From Chroococcidiopsidaceae cyanobacterium CP_BM_RX_35 (GTDB taxonomy: Bacteria > Cyanobacteriota > Cyanobacteriia > Cyanobacteriales > Chroococcidiopsidaceae), in NCBI GenBank assembly GCA_019242465.1, contig JAFAVL010000773.1, forward strand, positions 1 to 5,647: a stretch of 5,647 bases of DNA, read 5' to 3'. Shown here piece after piece: positions 1 to 5,614 of the stretch. Under the pieces are notes generated by a model. The model was not told where the DNA came from and searched no databases. It was given only the letters and a program-made list of their open reading frames with translations. The stretch's first letter is position 1. The number at the start of each line of letters is the position of its first letter. Made by a program: the position numbers and the translations under genes.

Positions 1-771
1 TCATCAGGGTTTGGCAGGCAACCGTCAGGCAATCCATGCAGAGTACGGGAAAGACAGCTTCATGAATATCTCATCGTTGGAAGGCAGGGTGAAAGATTTC
101 AGTTAGGATTTGAAGATCTTAATTCTTTAGACAAAGCTGAAGCAGTATTTAAGCAGGTCAAACAAGAAACGGGACTTGAACCTGAGCAAGCTTTTACCTT
201 ACTGAACACCTGTTTACGAGCTTTGGAACGTTCAGGGCAAATTAGAGAGCTAGGCAAGTTGGTGAACACTTTGCCAGAAGAGCGAACTTTAAAGTTGGAA
301 GATTTAGGTATTAAAGAGCGGCAAGTTGGTCAATTAATACTATCGTTACTGCATATGGGGCTAAATCCTGCCTCAGTAAAAACTCAACTTCTGCCAATGT
401 TGTCTTTGCCTAATGATCTGAAAGAGGCGATTAGACAAAAAGGTTTAAAAGGTGCTCATGCACTCGTCTTAGCAACACTTTCCCCCAAAACACTTGAGAG
501 GAGTGAGAAAGTTGCTGCCAAGGAGCGCGGTGCCGCCACTGAAACTGTACTAATCAGCGCCTTAAATGTGACTAAGACTCGTGAACTCGTTGCTGAAATT
601 AAGGCTAAGTACACTACTGTTCGTCAATCTGAATCAAAAAGGATGACATTACTCATTAAAAGAATTGATAAGCTTATGAAGCCGGAAGAACTCAAATCGG
701 CTTCACCTGAACAACTGACAGAACTGCGACAAAAGCTGGCAGGAGCGCTAAAGACATTAGAAGAAATTTAA
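1..771 (+). CDS. ParB/KorB-like plasmid partition protein, 5'-incomplete
   Basis: The frame is open from the window edge to TAA 769-771. It contains no ATG, GTG or TTG before TTG 223, yet codons from about 85 onward already look coding (acidic and helical, with EDLNSLDKAEAV at about 109-144). That stretch resembles the segment after the N-terminal ParB domain (the EDLNP-x-E-x-AE region), and the part at about 385-480 (MLSLPNDLKEAIRQ then GAHALVLATL) resembles the ParB sequence that follows the helix-turn-helix. The C-terminal 60 residues are lysine- and glutamate-rich and probably coiled-coil. ParB-type proteins bind centromere-like sites and work with a ParA ATPase in segregation. The N-terminal nuclease-like or CTPase domain is not seen here, so the gene is either cut by the window edge, frameshifted near 65-106 (see the frame-2 fragment), or truncated. 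The family call is by motif resemblance only; a ParB-derived regulator is possible. Confidence 0.55.
   Translation, partial: SSGFGRQPSGNPCRVRERQLHEYLIVGRQGERFQLGFEDLNSLDKAEAVFKQVKQETGLEPEQAFTLLNTCLRALERSGQIRELGKLVNTLPEERTLKLEDLGIKERQVGQLILSLLHMGLNPASVKTQLLPMLSLPNDLKEAIRQKGLKGAHALVLATLSPKTLERSEKVAAKERGAATETVLISALNVTKTRELVAEIKAKYTTVRQSESKRMTLLIKRIDKLMKPEELKSASPEQLTELRQKLAGALKTLEEI
2..106 (+). other. 3' end of an upstream frame, overlapping the ParB-like reading frame
   Basis: Frame 2 is open from base 2 to TAG 104-106 and reads 34 plausible residues (GLAGNRQAIHAEYGKD, then MNISSLEGRVKDFS). Frame 1, which encodes the ParB-like protein, has no usual start codon in this stretch. Either this is the C-terminus of a separate upstream gene, or it is the N-terminal part of the same protein displaced by a one-base indel (a -1 change would join it to frame 1 between about 65 and 106). 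I do not recognise the sequence, and the window edge prevents a decision. Confidence 0.3.
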
Positions 772-903
772 CTTGGGCTATTGTGGAAATTCAACTTTCC
801 ACGGAGCAAGAAATAACTGTTCAAAACCAGGATGTACCGCCTCAGATAATCTTTGTACAGAGAACTCCCTAGGGTTTTAAAAAATATCAGCAAAAGCTGT
901 AAT
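772..903 (+). promoter_or_regulatory. Intergenic gap with a 7-bp hairpin and possible -10 element
   Basis: This 132-base gap holds a perfect inverted repeat, GTGGAAA (783-789) and TTTCCAC (796-802), with a 6-base loop. No T-run follows, so it is not a standard terminator and could be an operator or mRNA structure. GATAAT at 845-850 resembles a -10 box, but no good -35 lies 16-18 bases upstream (TTCAAA at 820-825 gives 19). If that promoter is real, the TTG at 853 is too close to it to be the start of the next gene, which favours ATG 904. The evidence is weak throughout. Confidence 0.3.
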
Positions 904-1824
904 ATGGTTCCCAGAAAAGCTAAAGCTCAACACAAATTAAGTGAAGTAGAGCAAAACTCTTCTAAGGTAAGTACTCAGGTTTCAGAAGATGGGCCAGCGT
1001 CGGTGGCAGAAACTACAACAGTAATTCCTGAAGTAGTTGAGGAGCTTAGTCAAGAGGAAATTGAGGATCGGCTGCGACTAGAATTAAAGGTCGAACGAGC
1101 TGTGTTTGAGGCGGGCAAGGCACTACGGGAATTGCGAGATCGACGATTGTATCGAACTACACACAAGACGTTTGAAGATTACTGCCAAGAGCGGTTTAAG
1201 TTTACACGCCGTCGCCCGTACCAGTTGATTGATGCGGCTGATGTAATAGAAAACTTATTCTTGACCGATGATGTTGAGGATTTGTGTACCATTGGTACAC
1301 AAACTTGGCCGACTAATGAACGGCAGGTACGGGATTTAGTTGATTTGGCACCAGAAGAACAAAGGCAGGTATGGCAGAAAGCCGTAGAAGCAGCAGGTGG
1401 TAAAGTCCCATCAGGGCGGATTGTCAAAACCATAGTCGAGCGCCTCAAAGAAAAGCCCCTACCCCAAACTCCTCTCAGCTACATGCGCGGAGATGCTTTT
1501 ATCCTCCAGGGGTTATCAGGACCAGAACGCCGCTACAACAACTGCTGGGCGATCGCCCGTGAGATCCTTGAGTTTTCCCTCAAGGTCGAGACACACGATG
1601 GTAAATTGCAGGTGAAACCAGAGAACCTTGAACCGATTGATGACCGAGCAGTTCATCGTCAACTGGCAGCTCTACTCAAGCGTATCCAGCGATTGAGGAA
1701 GTTTGAACTTGACCGTGGTGCTATTGGAGTACTGGAACTATTGGGGAAACAGACATTCCTGACAGAGGTTGAGGAAAGATTGCTAACGGTGTTAGAAGAT
1801 TATTATGGTATTGCCAAACATTGA
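904..1824 (+). CDS. Plasmid-type DNA-binding-like protein (306 aa), ParB-neighbour family
   Basis: ATG 904 is preferred over the in-frame TTG 853: the extra 17 residues look unrelated to the rest, and the polar, low-complexity N-terminus fits a start at 904. There is no clear ribosome binding site. Layout: a disordered, basic-then-acidic tail (1-48); a long charged helix (50-82, with RLRLELKVERAVFEAGKAL); a helix-turn-helix-like region (85-118, with TFEDYCQERF then PYQLIDAADVIENL); a segment at 137-181 (NERQVRDLVDLAPEEQRQVW) typical of ParB-like or phage/plasmid regulators; a small beta-rich, SH3/KOW-like part (193-242); and a helical C-terminus (247-304). Proteins of this layout are frequent on cyanobacterial plasmids, but I know of no proven function. 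Its place right after a ParB-like gene suggests a role in partition, copy control or transcriptional regulation (inference). It overlaps the next gene by one base. A 23-bp palindrome lies inside it at 1281-1303. Confidence 0.75.
   Translation: MVPRKAKAQHKLSEVEQNSSKVSTQVSEDGPASVAETTTVIPEVVEELSQEEIEDRLRLELKVERAVFEAGKALRELRDRRLYRTTHKTFEDYCQERFKFTRRRPYQLIDAADVIENLFLTDDVEDLCTIGTQTWPTNERQVRDLVDLAPEEQRQVWQKAVEAAGGKVPSGRIVKTIVERLKEKPLPQTPLSYMRGDAFILQGLSGPERRYNNCWAIAREILEFSLKVETHDGKLQVKPENLEPIDDRAVHRQLAALLKRIQRLRKFELDRGAIGVLELLGKQTFLTEVEERLLTVLEDYYGIAKH
1281..1303. repeat. Perfect 23-bp palindrome inside the coding sequence, candidate protein-binding site
   Basis: The arms TTTGTGTACCA (1281-1291) and TGGTACACAAA (1293-1303) are exact reverse complements around a single central T at 1292. 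The palindrome encodes residues around DLCTIGTQT of the gene at 904-1824. An 11-bp-arm palindrome with a one-base centre is not expected by chance in 5.6 kb. Its form suits a dimeric helix-turn-helix protein, such as a centromere-like or operator site for the neighbouring ParB-like product, but this role is inferred. I found no second copy in the window. Confidence 0.5.
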
Positions 1825-2219
1825 TGACTACTGTGAAATCAGCCGCACCCACGCCTAAATCTCTACCATCATCTACTGGCTCTTTGCCAACCAGACCGTT
1901 TGAGGAGCTGACCAGTGAGGAAGCCATGCTCCGGCAGCGGCTGGAGATGAAAGCTGAGCGAGCGCTCCTTAAAGCCGCAGTCGGGCTACGGCAGATACAA
2001 GGGTTACAGCAATACGACTCAACATCTCAATGGCTTTCTCAGCAATGGGGAAATAAGCAGAAGGTAGAGGAGGCGATGTTAGAAGCCATGAGAGCACTGC
2101 ACGAGTTGTGTGAGCGCCGTTTGTTCCGCAGCACTCACTATCGGTTTGACCAGTACTTGTGTGAGCGCTTTGGTTGGTCGGCGGAGGAAATCTATCCGGC
2201 TGGTCAAATTCATCGCTGA
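1824..2219 (+). pseudogene. Truncated paralogue of the preceding gene, broken by an IS6-family remnant
   Basis: ATG 1824-1826 overlaps the TGA of the previous gene by one base (TGATG), the usual layout for translational coupling. The 131-residue product starts with a polar tail (1-28), then a charged helix (LRQRLEMKAERALLKAAVGL, 36-55). It then repeats the same kind of helix (KVEEAMLEAMRALHELCERRL, 80-100), leading into FRSTHYRFDQYLCERFGW (101-118). The second part aligns with residues 63-107 of the upstream neighbour (VERAVFEAGKALRELRDRRL, then YRTTHKTFEDYCQERF), so the two are paralogues and this one has an internal duplication. Alignment stops at about Tyr124 (2193-2195). From there the DNA carries the last codons of an IS6-type transposase in another frame, and the original frame hits TGA at 2217-2219. 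The rest (helix-turn-helix end, 180-residue C-terminal part) is missing. The short form could still be expressed. A simple frameshift in the same gene is the alternative, but the DNA after it does not match the paralogue. Confidence 0.6.
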
Positions 2220-2298
2220 AATCTTTGGCGTGGCTGCATAATCAATTCCTATTCCAACGAGTTTTCTGTCCTCAACAACTTTTTGCGACACAAGCGTT
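2193..2298 (+). mobile_element. Right-end remnant of an IS6-family element
   Basis: Codons at 2197-2241 read RLVKFIAEIFGVAA followed by TAA. The IFGVAA-stop ending is typical of IS6-family transposase C-termini. About 40 bases downstream lies TTGCGACACAAGCGTTT (2283-2299), which matches 16 of 17 bases of the terminal repeat of the IS6-type element at the right of the window (5602-5618). The element therefore lay to the left and its right end is near 2294-2298. Everything of the transposase except the last 14 or so codons has been deleted, at a junction inside the partial gene at 1824. The exact junction is uncertain by several bases. Confidence 0.6.
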
Positions 2299-2371
2299 TT
2301 GGCAACACAACCATCTAATCTGGACTTACTTACAACAAAAGTTAGCTGTCAGCAGCATCAAAGCCAACACC

Positions 2372-2375
2372 GGAG
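2372..2375 (+). promoter_or_regulatory. Shine-Dalgarno GGAG for the acetyltransferase
   Basis: GGAG lies 10 bases before ATG 2386. It supports that start over the out-of-frame ATG at 2376. It is one of the few recognisable ribosome binding sites in the window. Confidence 0.45.
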
Positions 2376-2385
2376 ATGACCATCA

Positions 2386-3327
2386 ATGCACATTTCTATC
2401 CGCCCGCTACTTGAGAGCGAGCTACCCCTAGCTGACCACATCTTCCGCCAAGCCTTTGGCACCTTTATTGGACTGCCTGACCCTAACCAGTTTGGCGGTG
2501 ATGCTCACTACATCGAACACCACTTTCGGGCTGACCCAACCGCGGCGCTTGCTGCTCTGGTGGATGGGAAACTAGTTGGCTCGAACCTGGCAATTAACTG
2601 GGGGAGCTTCGGTTTCTTTGGACCGTTGAGTGTTCATCCTGATTTTTGGCATCAGGGAATCGCCAAGTATTTGATTGCAGCGGTTATGGAACGGTTTACC
2701 CAGTGGGGGACTCGACACGTAGGTCTGTTCACCTTCCCCAATAGCCCAAAGCATCATGCGTTGTACCAGAAGTTTGGGTTCTGGCCGCGTTTCCTTACCT
2801 GCATCATGGCTAAACCGATTCCCCAAGTTCCTCACAGGCTACAGGGAACAAGATACTTGGAGATGGACTCGGATAAACGCTCCTACTGTTTGAGTGCGAG
2901 CTTTGAACTCACCAATGCCATTTATGAGGGATTGGATGTGTCACGGGACATTTGTGCAGTCCATGCCCAAAAATTGGGCGATACGGTTTGGCTTTGGGAT
3001 GAGGCAGGGTTGGCAGGGTTCGCAGTTTGTCATTATGGTGCGGGGACCGAGGCGGGTAGCAACACTTGTTATGTCAAGTTTGGGGCAGTGCGACCGGGAT
3101 TTGGTGCTGGACAGCGGTTTGAACAGTTGTTAGACCTGTGCGAAATGCTGGGTGCTGCCGAGGGGATGTCGCGCCTTGTTGCTGGAGTCAATACAGGTCG
3201 CCATGAGGCTTACCGCAGAATGATTGCTCGTGGTTTTCACACTGAAATCACGGGGGTAGCGATGCAAAGACCAAATGAGTTGGGCTACAACCGACCGGAT
3301 GTTTTCGCCCTAGATGATTGGCGCTAG
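2386..3327 (+). CDS. GNAT-family N-acetyltransferase, tandem-domain
   Basis: The product has 313 residues and would transfer an acetyl group from acetyl-CoA to an amine on an unknown substrate, in the cytoplasm. The N-terminal half is a recognisable GNAT domain: beta strand ISIRPLLESELPLAD (3-17), strand AALVDGKLVGSNLAI (56-70), motif A LSVHPDFWHQGIAKYLI (81-97, with the acetyl-CoA loop around Gln90-Gly91-Ile92-Ala93), and motif B HALYQKFGFWPR (124-135). The C-terminal half (about 150-313) has a second, degenerate GNAT-like layout (GFAVCHYG at 211-218, then VNTGRHEAYRRMIARGF at 268-284) without a clear acetyl-CoA loop. Length fits two-domain GNATs. ATG 2386 has a GGAG ten bases upstream. The gene is intact although it starts about 90 bases after an IS6 right end. 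A promoter could come from that end, but none is clear. No partner gene shares its strand downstream. Confidence 0.85.
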   Translation: MHISIRPLLESELPLADHIFRQAFGTFIGLPDPNQFGGDAHYIEHHFRADPTAALAALVDGKLVGSNLAINWGSFGFFGPLSVHPDFWHQGIAKYLIAAVMERFTQWGTRHVGLFTFPNSPKHHALYQKFGFWPRFLTCIMAKPIPQVPHRLQGTRYLEMDSDKRSYCLSASFELTNAIYEGLDVSRDICAVHAQKLGDTVWLWDEAGLAGFAVCHYGAGTEAGSNTCYVKFGAVRPGFGAGQRFEQLLDLCEMLGAAEGMSRLVAGVNTGRHEAYRRMIARGFHTEITGVAMQRPNELGYNRPDVFALDDWR

Positions 3328-3335
3328 CAATCGGA

Positions 3336-3357
3336 AGCTGCATGGCACGATGTAGCT
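3336..3357. terminator. Hairpin after the acetyltransferase gene, possible terminator
   Basis: AGCTGCAT (3336-3343) can pair with ATGTAGCT (3350-3357) across a 6-base loop, with one G-U pair. It begins 8 bases after the acetyltransferase stop. No T-run follows, so termination is only a possibility. Confidence 0.3.
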
Positions 3358-3377
3358 CATTGATCCACTTCCACAGT

Positions 3378-3522
3378 TGACATCCTCCCACCGCTAATTC
3401 AGAGTACCGAATATAGCGGTGGATTCCATAGAGTCGCCTCTACGGGTTCCTGGCTCCACAAGCCCACTTAACCAGCCACAGTTCCCCTCGACTAACCAAA
3501 AGAGCTGTTGCCAACAGTAGAG
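3378..3522 (-). mobile_element. Solo right end of an IS200/IS605 TnpB-type element, with tnpB 3' remnant
   Basis: On the - strand an open stretch of about 42 codons ends at TAG (3394-3396) and reads like the degenerate tail of a cyanobacterial TnpB protein (LVEPGTRRGDSMESTA near the end). It is followed by GGAGGATGTCAA, the form in which many cyanobacterial IS200/IS605-type right ends finish, so the element boundary is near 3377-3378. Two stem-loops sit here: CCACCGCTA (3388-3396) with TAGCGGTGG (3414-3422), extended inward by ATTC/GAAT with one bulge, and TAGAG (3429-3433) with CTCTA (3438-3442). Such structures serve as the subterminal hairpin and the 3' part of the guide RNA in intact elements. 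No RuvC-like catalytic part, tnpA or left end is present, so it is a fossil. The assignment rests on recall of family ends, not on a search. Confidence 0.5.
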
Positions 3523-3538
3523 TTACGACTTCTAGCTA

Positions 3539-3982
3539 CTATCGGGGTGAAGTTGATGGTGGCTTACCTGTACATCGAATGGTATCAGGCTTGCCTTGTC
3601 TGCCCATAAAAACAACCAATACCTGGGCTGGTATATTTCCTAGATTCCTCCCGTCATGGCAGGTGTTTATCACTTCCAGAAACGAGTCTCCCTGTTTAAA
3701 TTGACGTTGTTGACCACTAGCTGTCTCAACGGTCAACTTCCCTGTCATGATATAAGCATAAGTTGGGTTAGGATGTTCATGCCACCCAGTTTGTCCACCA
3801 GGCGGAATTGTGACCAGTTCAGATTTAATCTCTGGTTTAGTTGTTTGAGGATATTGCAGCGGCTGTCCACCAGCAGTGGTAGATGAATTCAACAAGAGCT
3901 TAACCGCTGGTTGTCCTCTAACAGGTAATACTGCACAGATGAAAAACCAAGCTGGTGTAGCTAGAATAGTTCCTAATTTCAT
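3539..3982 (-). CDS. Secreted cupin-domain protein
   Basis: The 147-residue product starts with a signal peptide (Lys2, hydrophobic stretch 4-20, likely cleavage after VRG at 23), so it is probably periplasmic or lipid-free extracellular. A single cupin-2 barrel follows at about 40-130. Motif 1 is GQTGWHEHPNPTYAYIMTG (63-81) with metal ligands His68 and His70; the usual glutamate is replaced by Thr74 or Tyr75. Motif 2 is GDSFLEVINTCHDGRN (98-113) with His109 as third ligand. Small secreted cupins of this form are common in cyanobacteria and proteobacteria, and their substrate is unknown. The C-terminus (KPPSTSPR) is low in structure and ends close to the IS200/IS605 remnant, so the tail may have been changed by that insertion. 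The start is ATG 3980-3982, with only a weak GGGG nine bases upstream. The 19-bp inverted repeat begins 57 bases upstream, so its promoter may have been altered. Confidence 0.8.
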   Translation of the reverse strand: MKLGTILATPAWFFICAVLPVRGQPAVKLLLNSSTTAGGQPLQYPQTTKPEIKSELVTIPPGGQTGWHEHPNPTYAYIMTGKLTVETASGQQRQFKQGDSFLEVINTCHDGRNLGNIPAQVLVVFMGRQGKPDTIRCTGKPPSTSPR

Positions 3983-4039
3983 GATGATAACCCCGACAAT
4001 TTCTTATATTTTGCAGCTCAGAAGTGGAGCTTTAGCGAA

Positions 4040-4058
4040 CAACTGGTTGCGGGTTTTG
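4040..4058 (+). repeat. Left arm of perfect 19-bp inverted repeat
   Basis: Exact inverted match to 5203-5221. It lies between the cupin start (3982) and the transposase start (4163). Similarity ends sharply on both sides. Confidence 0.75.
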
Positions 4059-4162
4059 CTCCCTAGGGGAATTTGTCTGGAAGCCTCTAGGTAAGTGACA
4101 TTCAATCGACTCAAGCTAAAGTGACTAAAGTCTTTTGAGTTTGAAAGTCTAGAGTAGTAATA

Positions 4163-5024
4163 ATGGCTCAGTCTAAGTTCTGGCAAGGGATTCCCACTCA
4201 TTTGACCTTGGAACAGTTTGAAGAATTTGTCTTGCCCCACCTGTACATGGGGACTCGCGGTCCTCAGCCTAAGCTCGCTTTGCATGTCATCTTCAACTAC
4301 ATCTTAAAACTGTTGTACCTCGGCTGTCAGTGGAAAGAGTTGCCCATTGAAAAGAACAAGGATGGGCGACCAGAGAGCCACTACACAAGAATTTATCTTG
4401 CCTTTAGGCGATTTGAAGCCCATGGATGCTTTGAAGCCATTTTCGCGGGGTCTGTATCGCAACTTTCCCTGAAAGGGCACCTCGACATCAGCGTCATCCA
4501 CGGTGATGGGACAACCACAGCGGCAAAAAAAGGCGGCGACAATCTCGGATTCAGCGGGCACAAGCACTTTCATTGGGGACAAAGTTGTGGCCTTCTGCGA
4601 TCGCCACTGTAATGTGGTCGCCCCTTTTGTCGCAGCTCCTGGTAATCGTCATGAGTCGCCACTGTTGCTCAAAGCATTGCCCCAAGTGATCCGCATCGCC
4701 AAGCATGTCGGACTCGAGCTGAACAAGACCATCGTCAGCCTCGATGCAGCCTACGATAGTCGGGCTAACCGCAATGCCATTTTTAATCGTGGCCTGGTCC
4801 CTAATATTCCGGAAAATCCACGAGGCAGACGCACTCCCAAACTTGGACGCAAACCTTTGTTCGAGCCAGCTCATTATCAGGAACGATTTTTCACCATCGA
4901 GCGGGTGTTCGCTTGGGAAGATAAGTTTCGTCGTTTACTGCTGCGCTTTGAACGCATCAGTCAGTTGCACTATGCCATGAAAAGCCTCGCATACACCATG
5001 ATTAATCTCCGGCATTTCTGCTAG
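4163..5024 (+). pseudogene. IS5/IS4-like DDE transposase in two frames (+1 shift)
   Basis: The first frame starts at ATG 4163 and ends at TAA 4610-4612; the second is open to TAG 5022-5024. Read with a +1 change near 4568-4574 they give about 286 residues, a normal length for the family. The N-terminal part (residues 14-80) resembles the DUF4096-like helix-turn-helix region before the catalytic core. Catalytic residues: first Asp in VIHGDGTT (codon 4505-4507), second Asp in SLDAAYDS (4743-4745), and Glu in IERVFAWEDKFRRL (4899-4901); so the DDE triad is intact. The overlap point GHKHF then GDKVVAFCDRH reads correctly only after skipping one base. TTT-C at 4568-4571 would allow Phe-tRNA to slip from UUU to UUC, so the shift could be programmed, as in some IS5-family members, or it could be a decay mutation. 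The enzyme would cut and paste its own element. Only a weak GAG lies ahead of ATG 4163. Confidence 0.75.
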
Positions 5025-5055
5025 AGCTAAAGTTCTCGTCATCCATTCTCCCAGA

Positions 5056-5083
5056 GGTCTCGGTGCGAGAGACCCAGATTTTT
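5056..5083 (+). terminator. Rho-independent-like terminator after the transposase
   Basis: GGTCTC (5056-5061) pairs with GAGACC (5069-5074) across a 7-base loop, followed by five T residues at 5079-5083. It lies 32 bases after the transposase stop in the right place and orientation to end that transcript. Confidence 0.55.
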
Positions 5084-5297
5084 CATGACTAGGAAGCGGG
5101 AATATTGGGAAAAAGAGCATGGAAATTATCAAAATAGATTGTTCTCTCCCCTTGAAGGCTCAACCTAACCTTGCCGCTCGATATTTCACATCAACTTTTA
5201 CACAAAACCCGCAACCAGTTGGTATTCAGAGTGGGCACTGGACCATTAGTATCCAAGGCTGCCCTCGACCCGCAAAATTCGTCACATTGTTGCGAAC
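5084..5297. other. Noncoding stretch between the transposase and the IS6 fragment
   Basis: No convincing gene is seen. It holds the right arm of the 19-bp repeat (5203-5221). The remaining 76 bases up to the break in IS6 similarity (about 5297) are unexplained. Open frames here on both strands have no recognisable family and run into the antisense of the IS6 transposase. Confidence 0.4.
5203..5221 (-). repeat. Right arm of perfect 19-bp inverted repeat
   Basis: Exact reverse complement of 4040-4058, pointing inward. The match breaks directly inside (5202) and outside (5222). Confidence 0.75.
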
Positions 5298-5560
5298 GTG
5301 TACGTTTCATCGACTCTCCACGAATCATTTGTGCTGCGCAAGTGGGGACGAATCCGTTTATCCAATTCTGGTGCATACTTCAGCACCCAACGATTAATAG
5401 TTGAGTGGTCTACTTCCACTCCCCTCTCCTGCATCATTTCTTCCAAGTCTCGGTAGGACAGTGCATATCGACAGTACCACCGCACATTGAGGAGGATGAT
5501 CTCTGCCTGAAAATGACGCCACTTAAATAGAGGAGGGGTAGACATTGGAAGCGGAGCCAT
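5282..5560 (-). pseudogene. IS6-family transposase, N-terminal fragment
   Basis: The frame starts at ATG 5558-5560 (an alternative ATG lies 5 codons in) and gives 92 residues; full members have about 220-240. It contains the family opening FKWRHFQAEIILLNVRWYCR (12-31), the helix-turn-helix region YRDLEEMMQERGVEVDHSTI (36-55) followed by NRWVLKY, and the first catalytic aspartate in WRVDETY (Asp84). The expected continuation IKVKG is replaced by TFATM and a stop, so similarity breaks at about 5297. The second Asp and the Glu of the DDE triad are lost, and the protein cannot be an active transposase. It is preceded by its terminal repeat at 5602-5614. It is not the missing part of the IS6 remnant at 2193-2298 in any simple way, because the two fragments lie in opposite orientations. 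Confidence 0.8.
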
Positions 5561-5601
5561 AACTACAGAAGCTTTCCTACCCTACCATCTCACTCTACTT
5601 C

Positions 5602-5614
5602 TTGCGACACAACC
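5602..5614 (-). repeat. Terminal inverted repeat of the IS6-family fragment
   Basis: On the - strand it reads GGTTGTGTCGCAA and lies 41 bases before the transposase start, as expected for an IS6 left end. The related end at 2283-2299 matches 5602-5618 at 16 of 17 positions in the same orientation. The outer side (5615-5647) contains nothing I can identify. Confidence 0.6.

Larger units (their letters stand above)
4040..5221 (+). mobile_element. IS5/IS4-like insertion sequence bounded by a 19-bp inverted repeat
   Basis: CAACTGGTTGCGGGTTTTG at 4040-4058 and its exact reverse complement at 5203-5221 both point inward around the transposase gene, giving a unit of 1182 bp. This is the best available boundary for the element. 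Two things speak against certainty: no direct target repeat is evident next to the arms (AA against GT), and the noncoding ends (104 and 178 bases) are long for this class. The arms could instead belong to an older element into which the transposase unit inserted. Confidence 0.5.

Noticed and set aside
1821..1823. TTG as start of the second paralogue
   Set aside because: ATG at 1824 follows at once and gives the normal TGATG overlap.
2190..2241. Simple one-base frameshift of the paralogue (YRLVKFI against YQLIDAA)
   Set aside because: The first residues could align, but the following IFGVAA-stop and IS6-like terminal repeat fit an IS6 end better. It remains a minor alternative.
2174..2431. 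85-codon open frame on the + strand
   Set aside because: It starts with TTG inside the truncated paralogue, runs through the IS6 remnant in the wrong frame and overlaps the GNAT start; the product resembles nothing.
4004..4285. 93-codon - strand open frame
   Set aside because: It lies antisense to the transposase start and crosses the repeat arm; no ribosome binding site and no recognisable domain.
5021..5026. CTAGAG at 4149-4154 and 5021-5026 as a target duplication of a shorter IS
   Set aside because: The right copy overlaps the transposase stop codon, leaving no room for a terminal repeat inside.
5119..5404. Two overlapping + strand open frames of 77 and 92 codons
   Set aside because: They cross the right arm of the 19-bp repeat and are antisense to the IS6 transposase fragment, with no family features.
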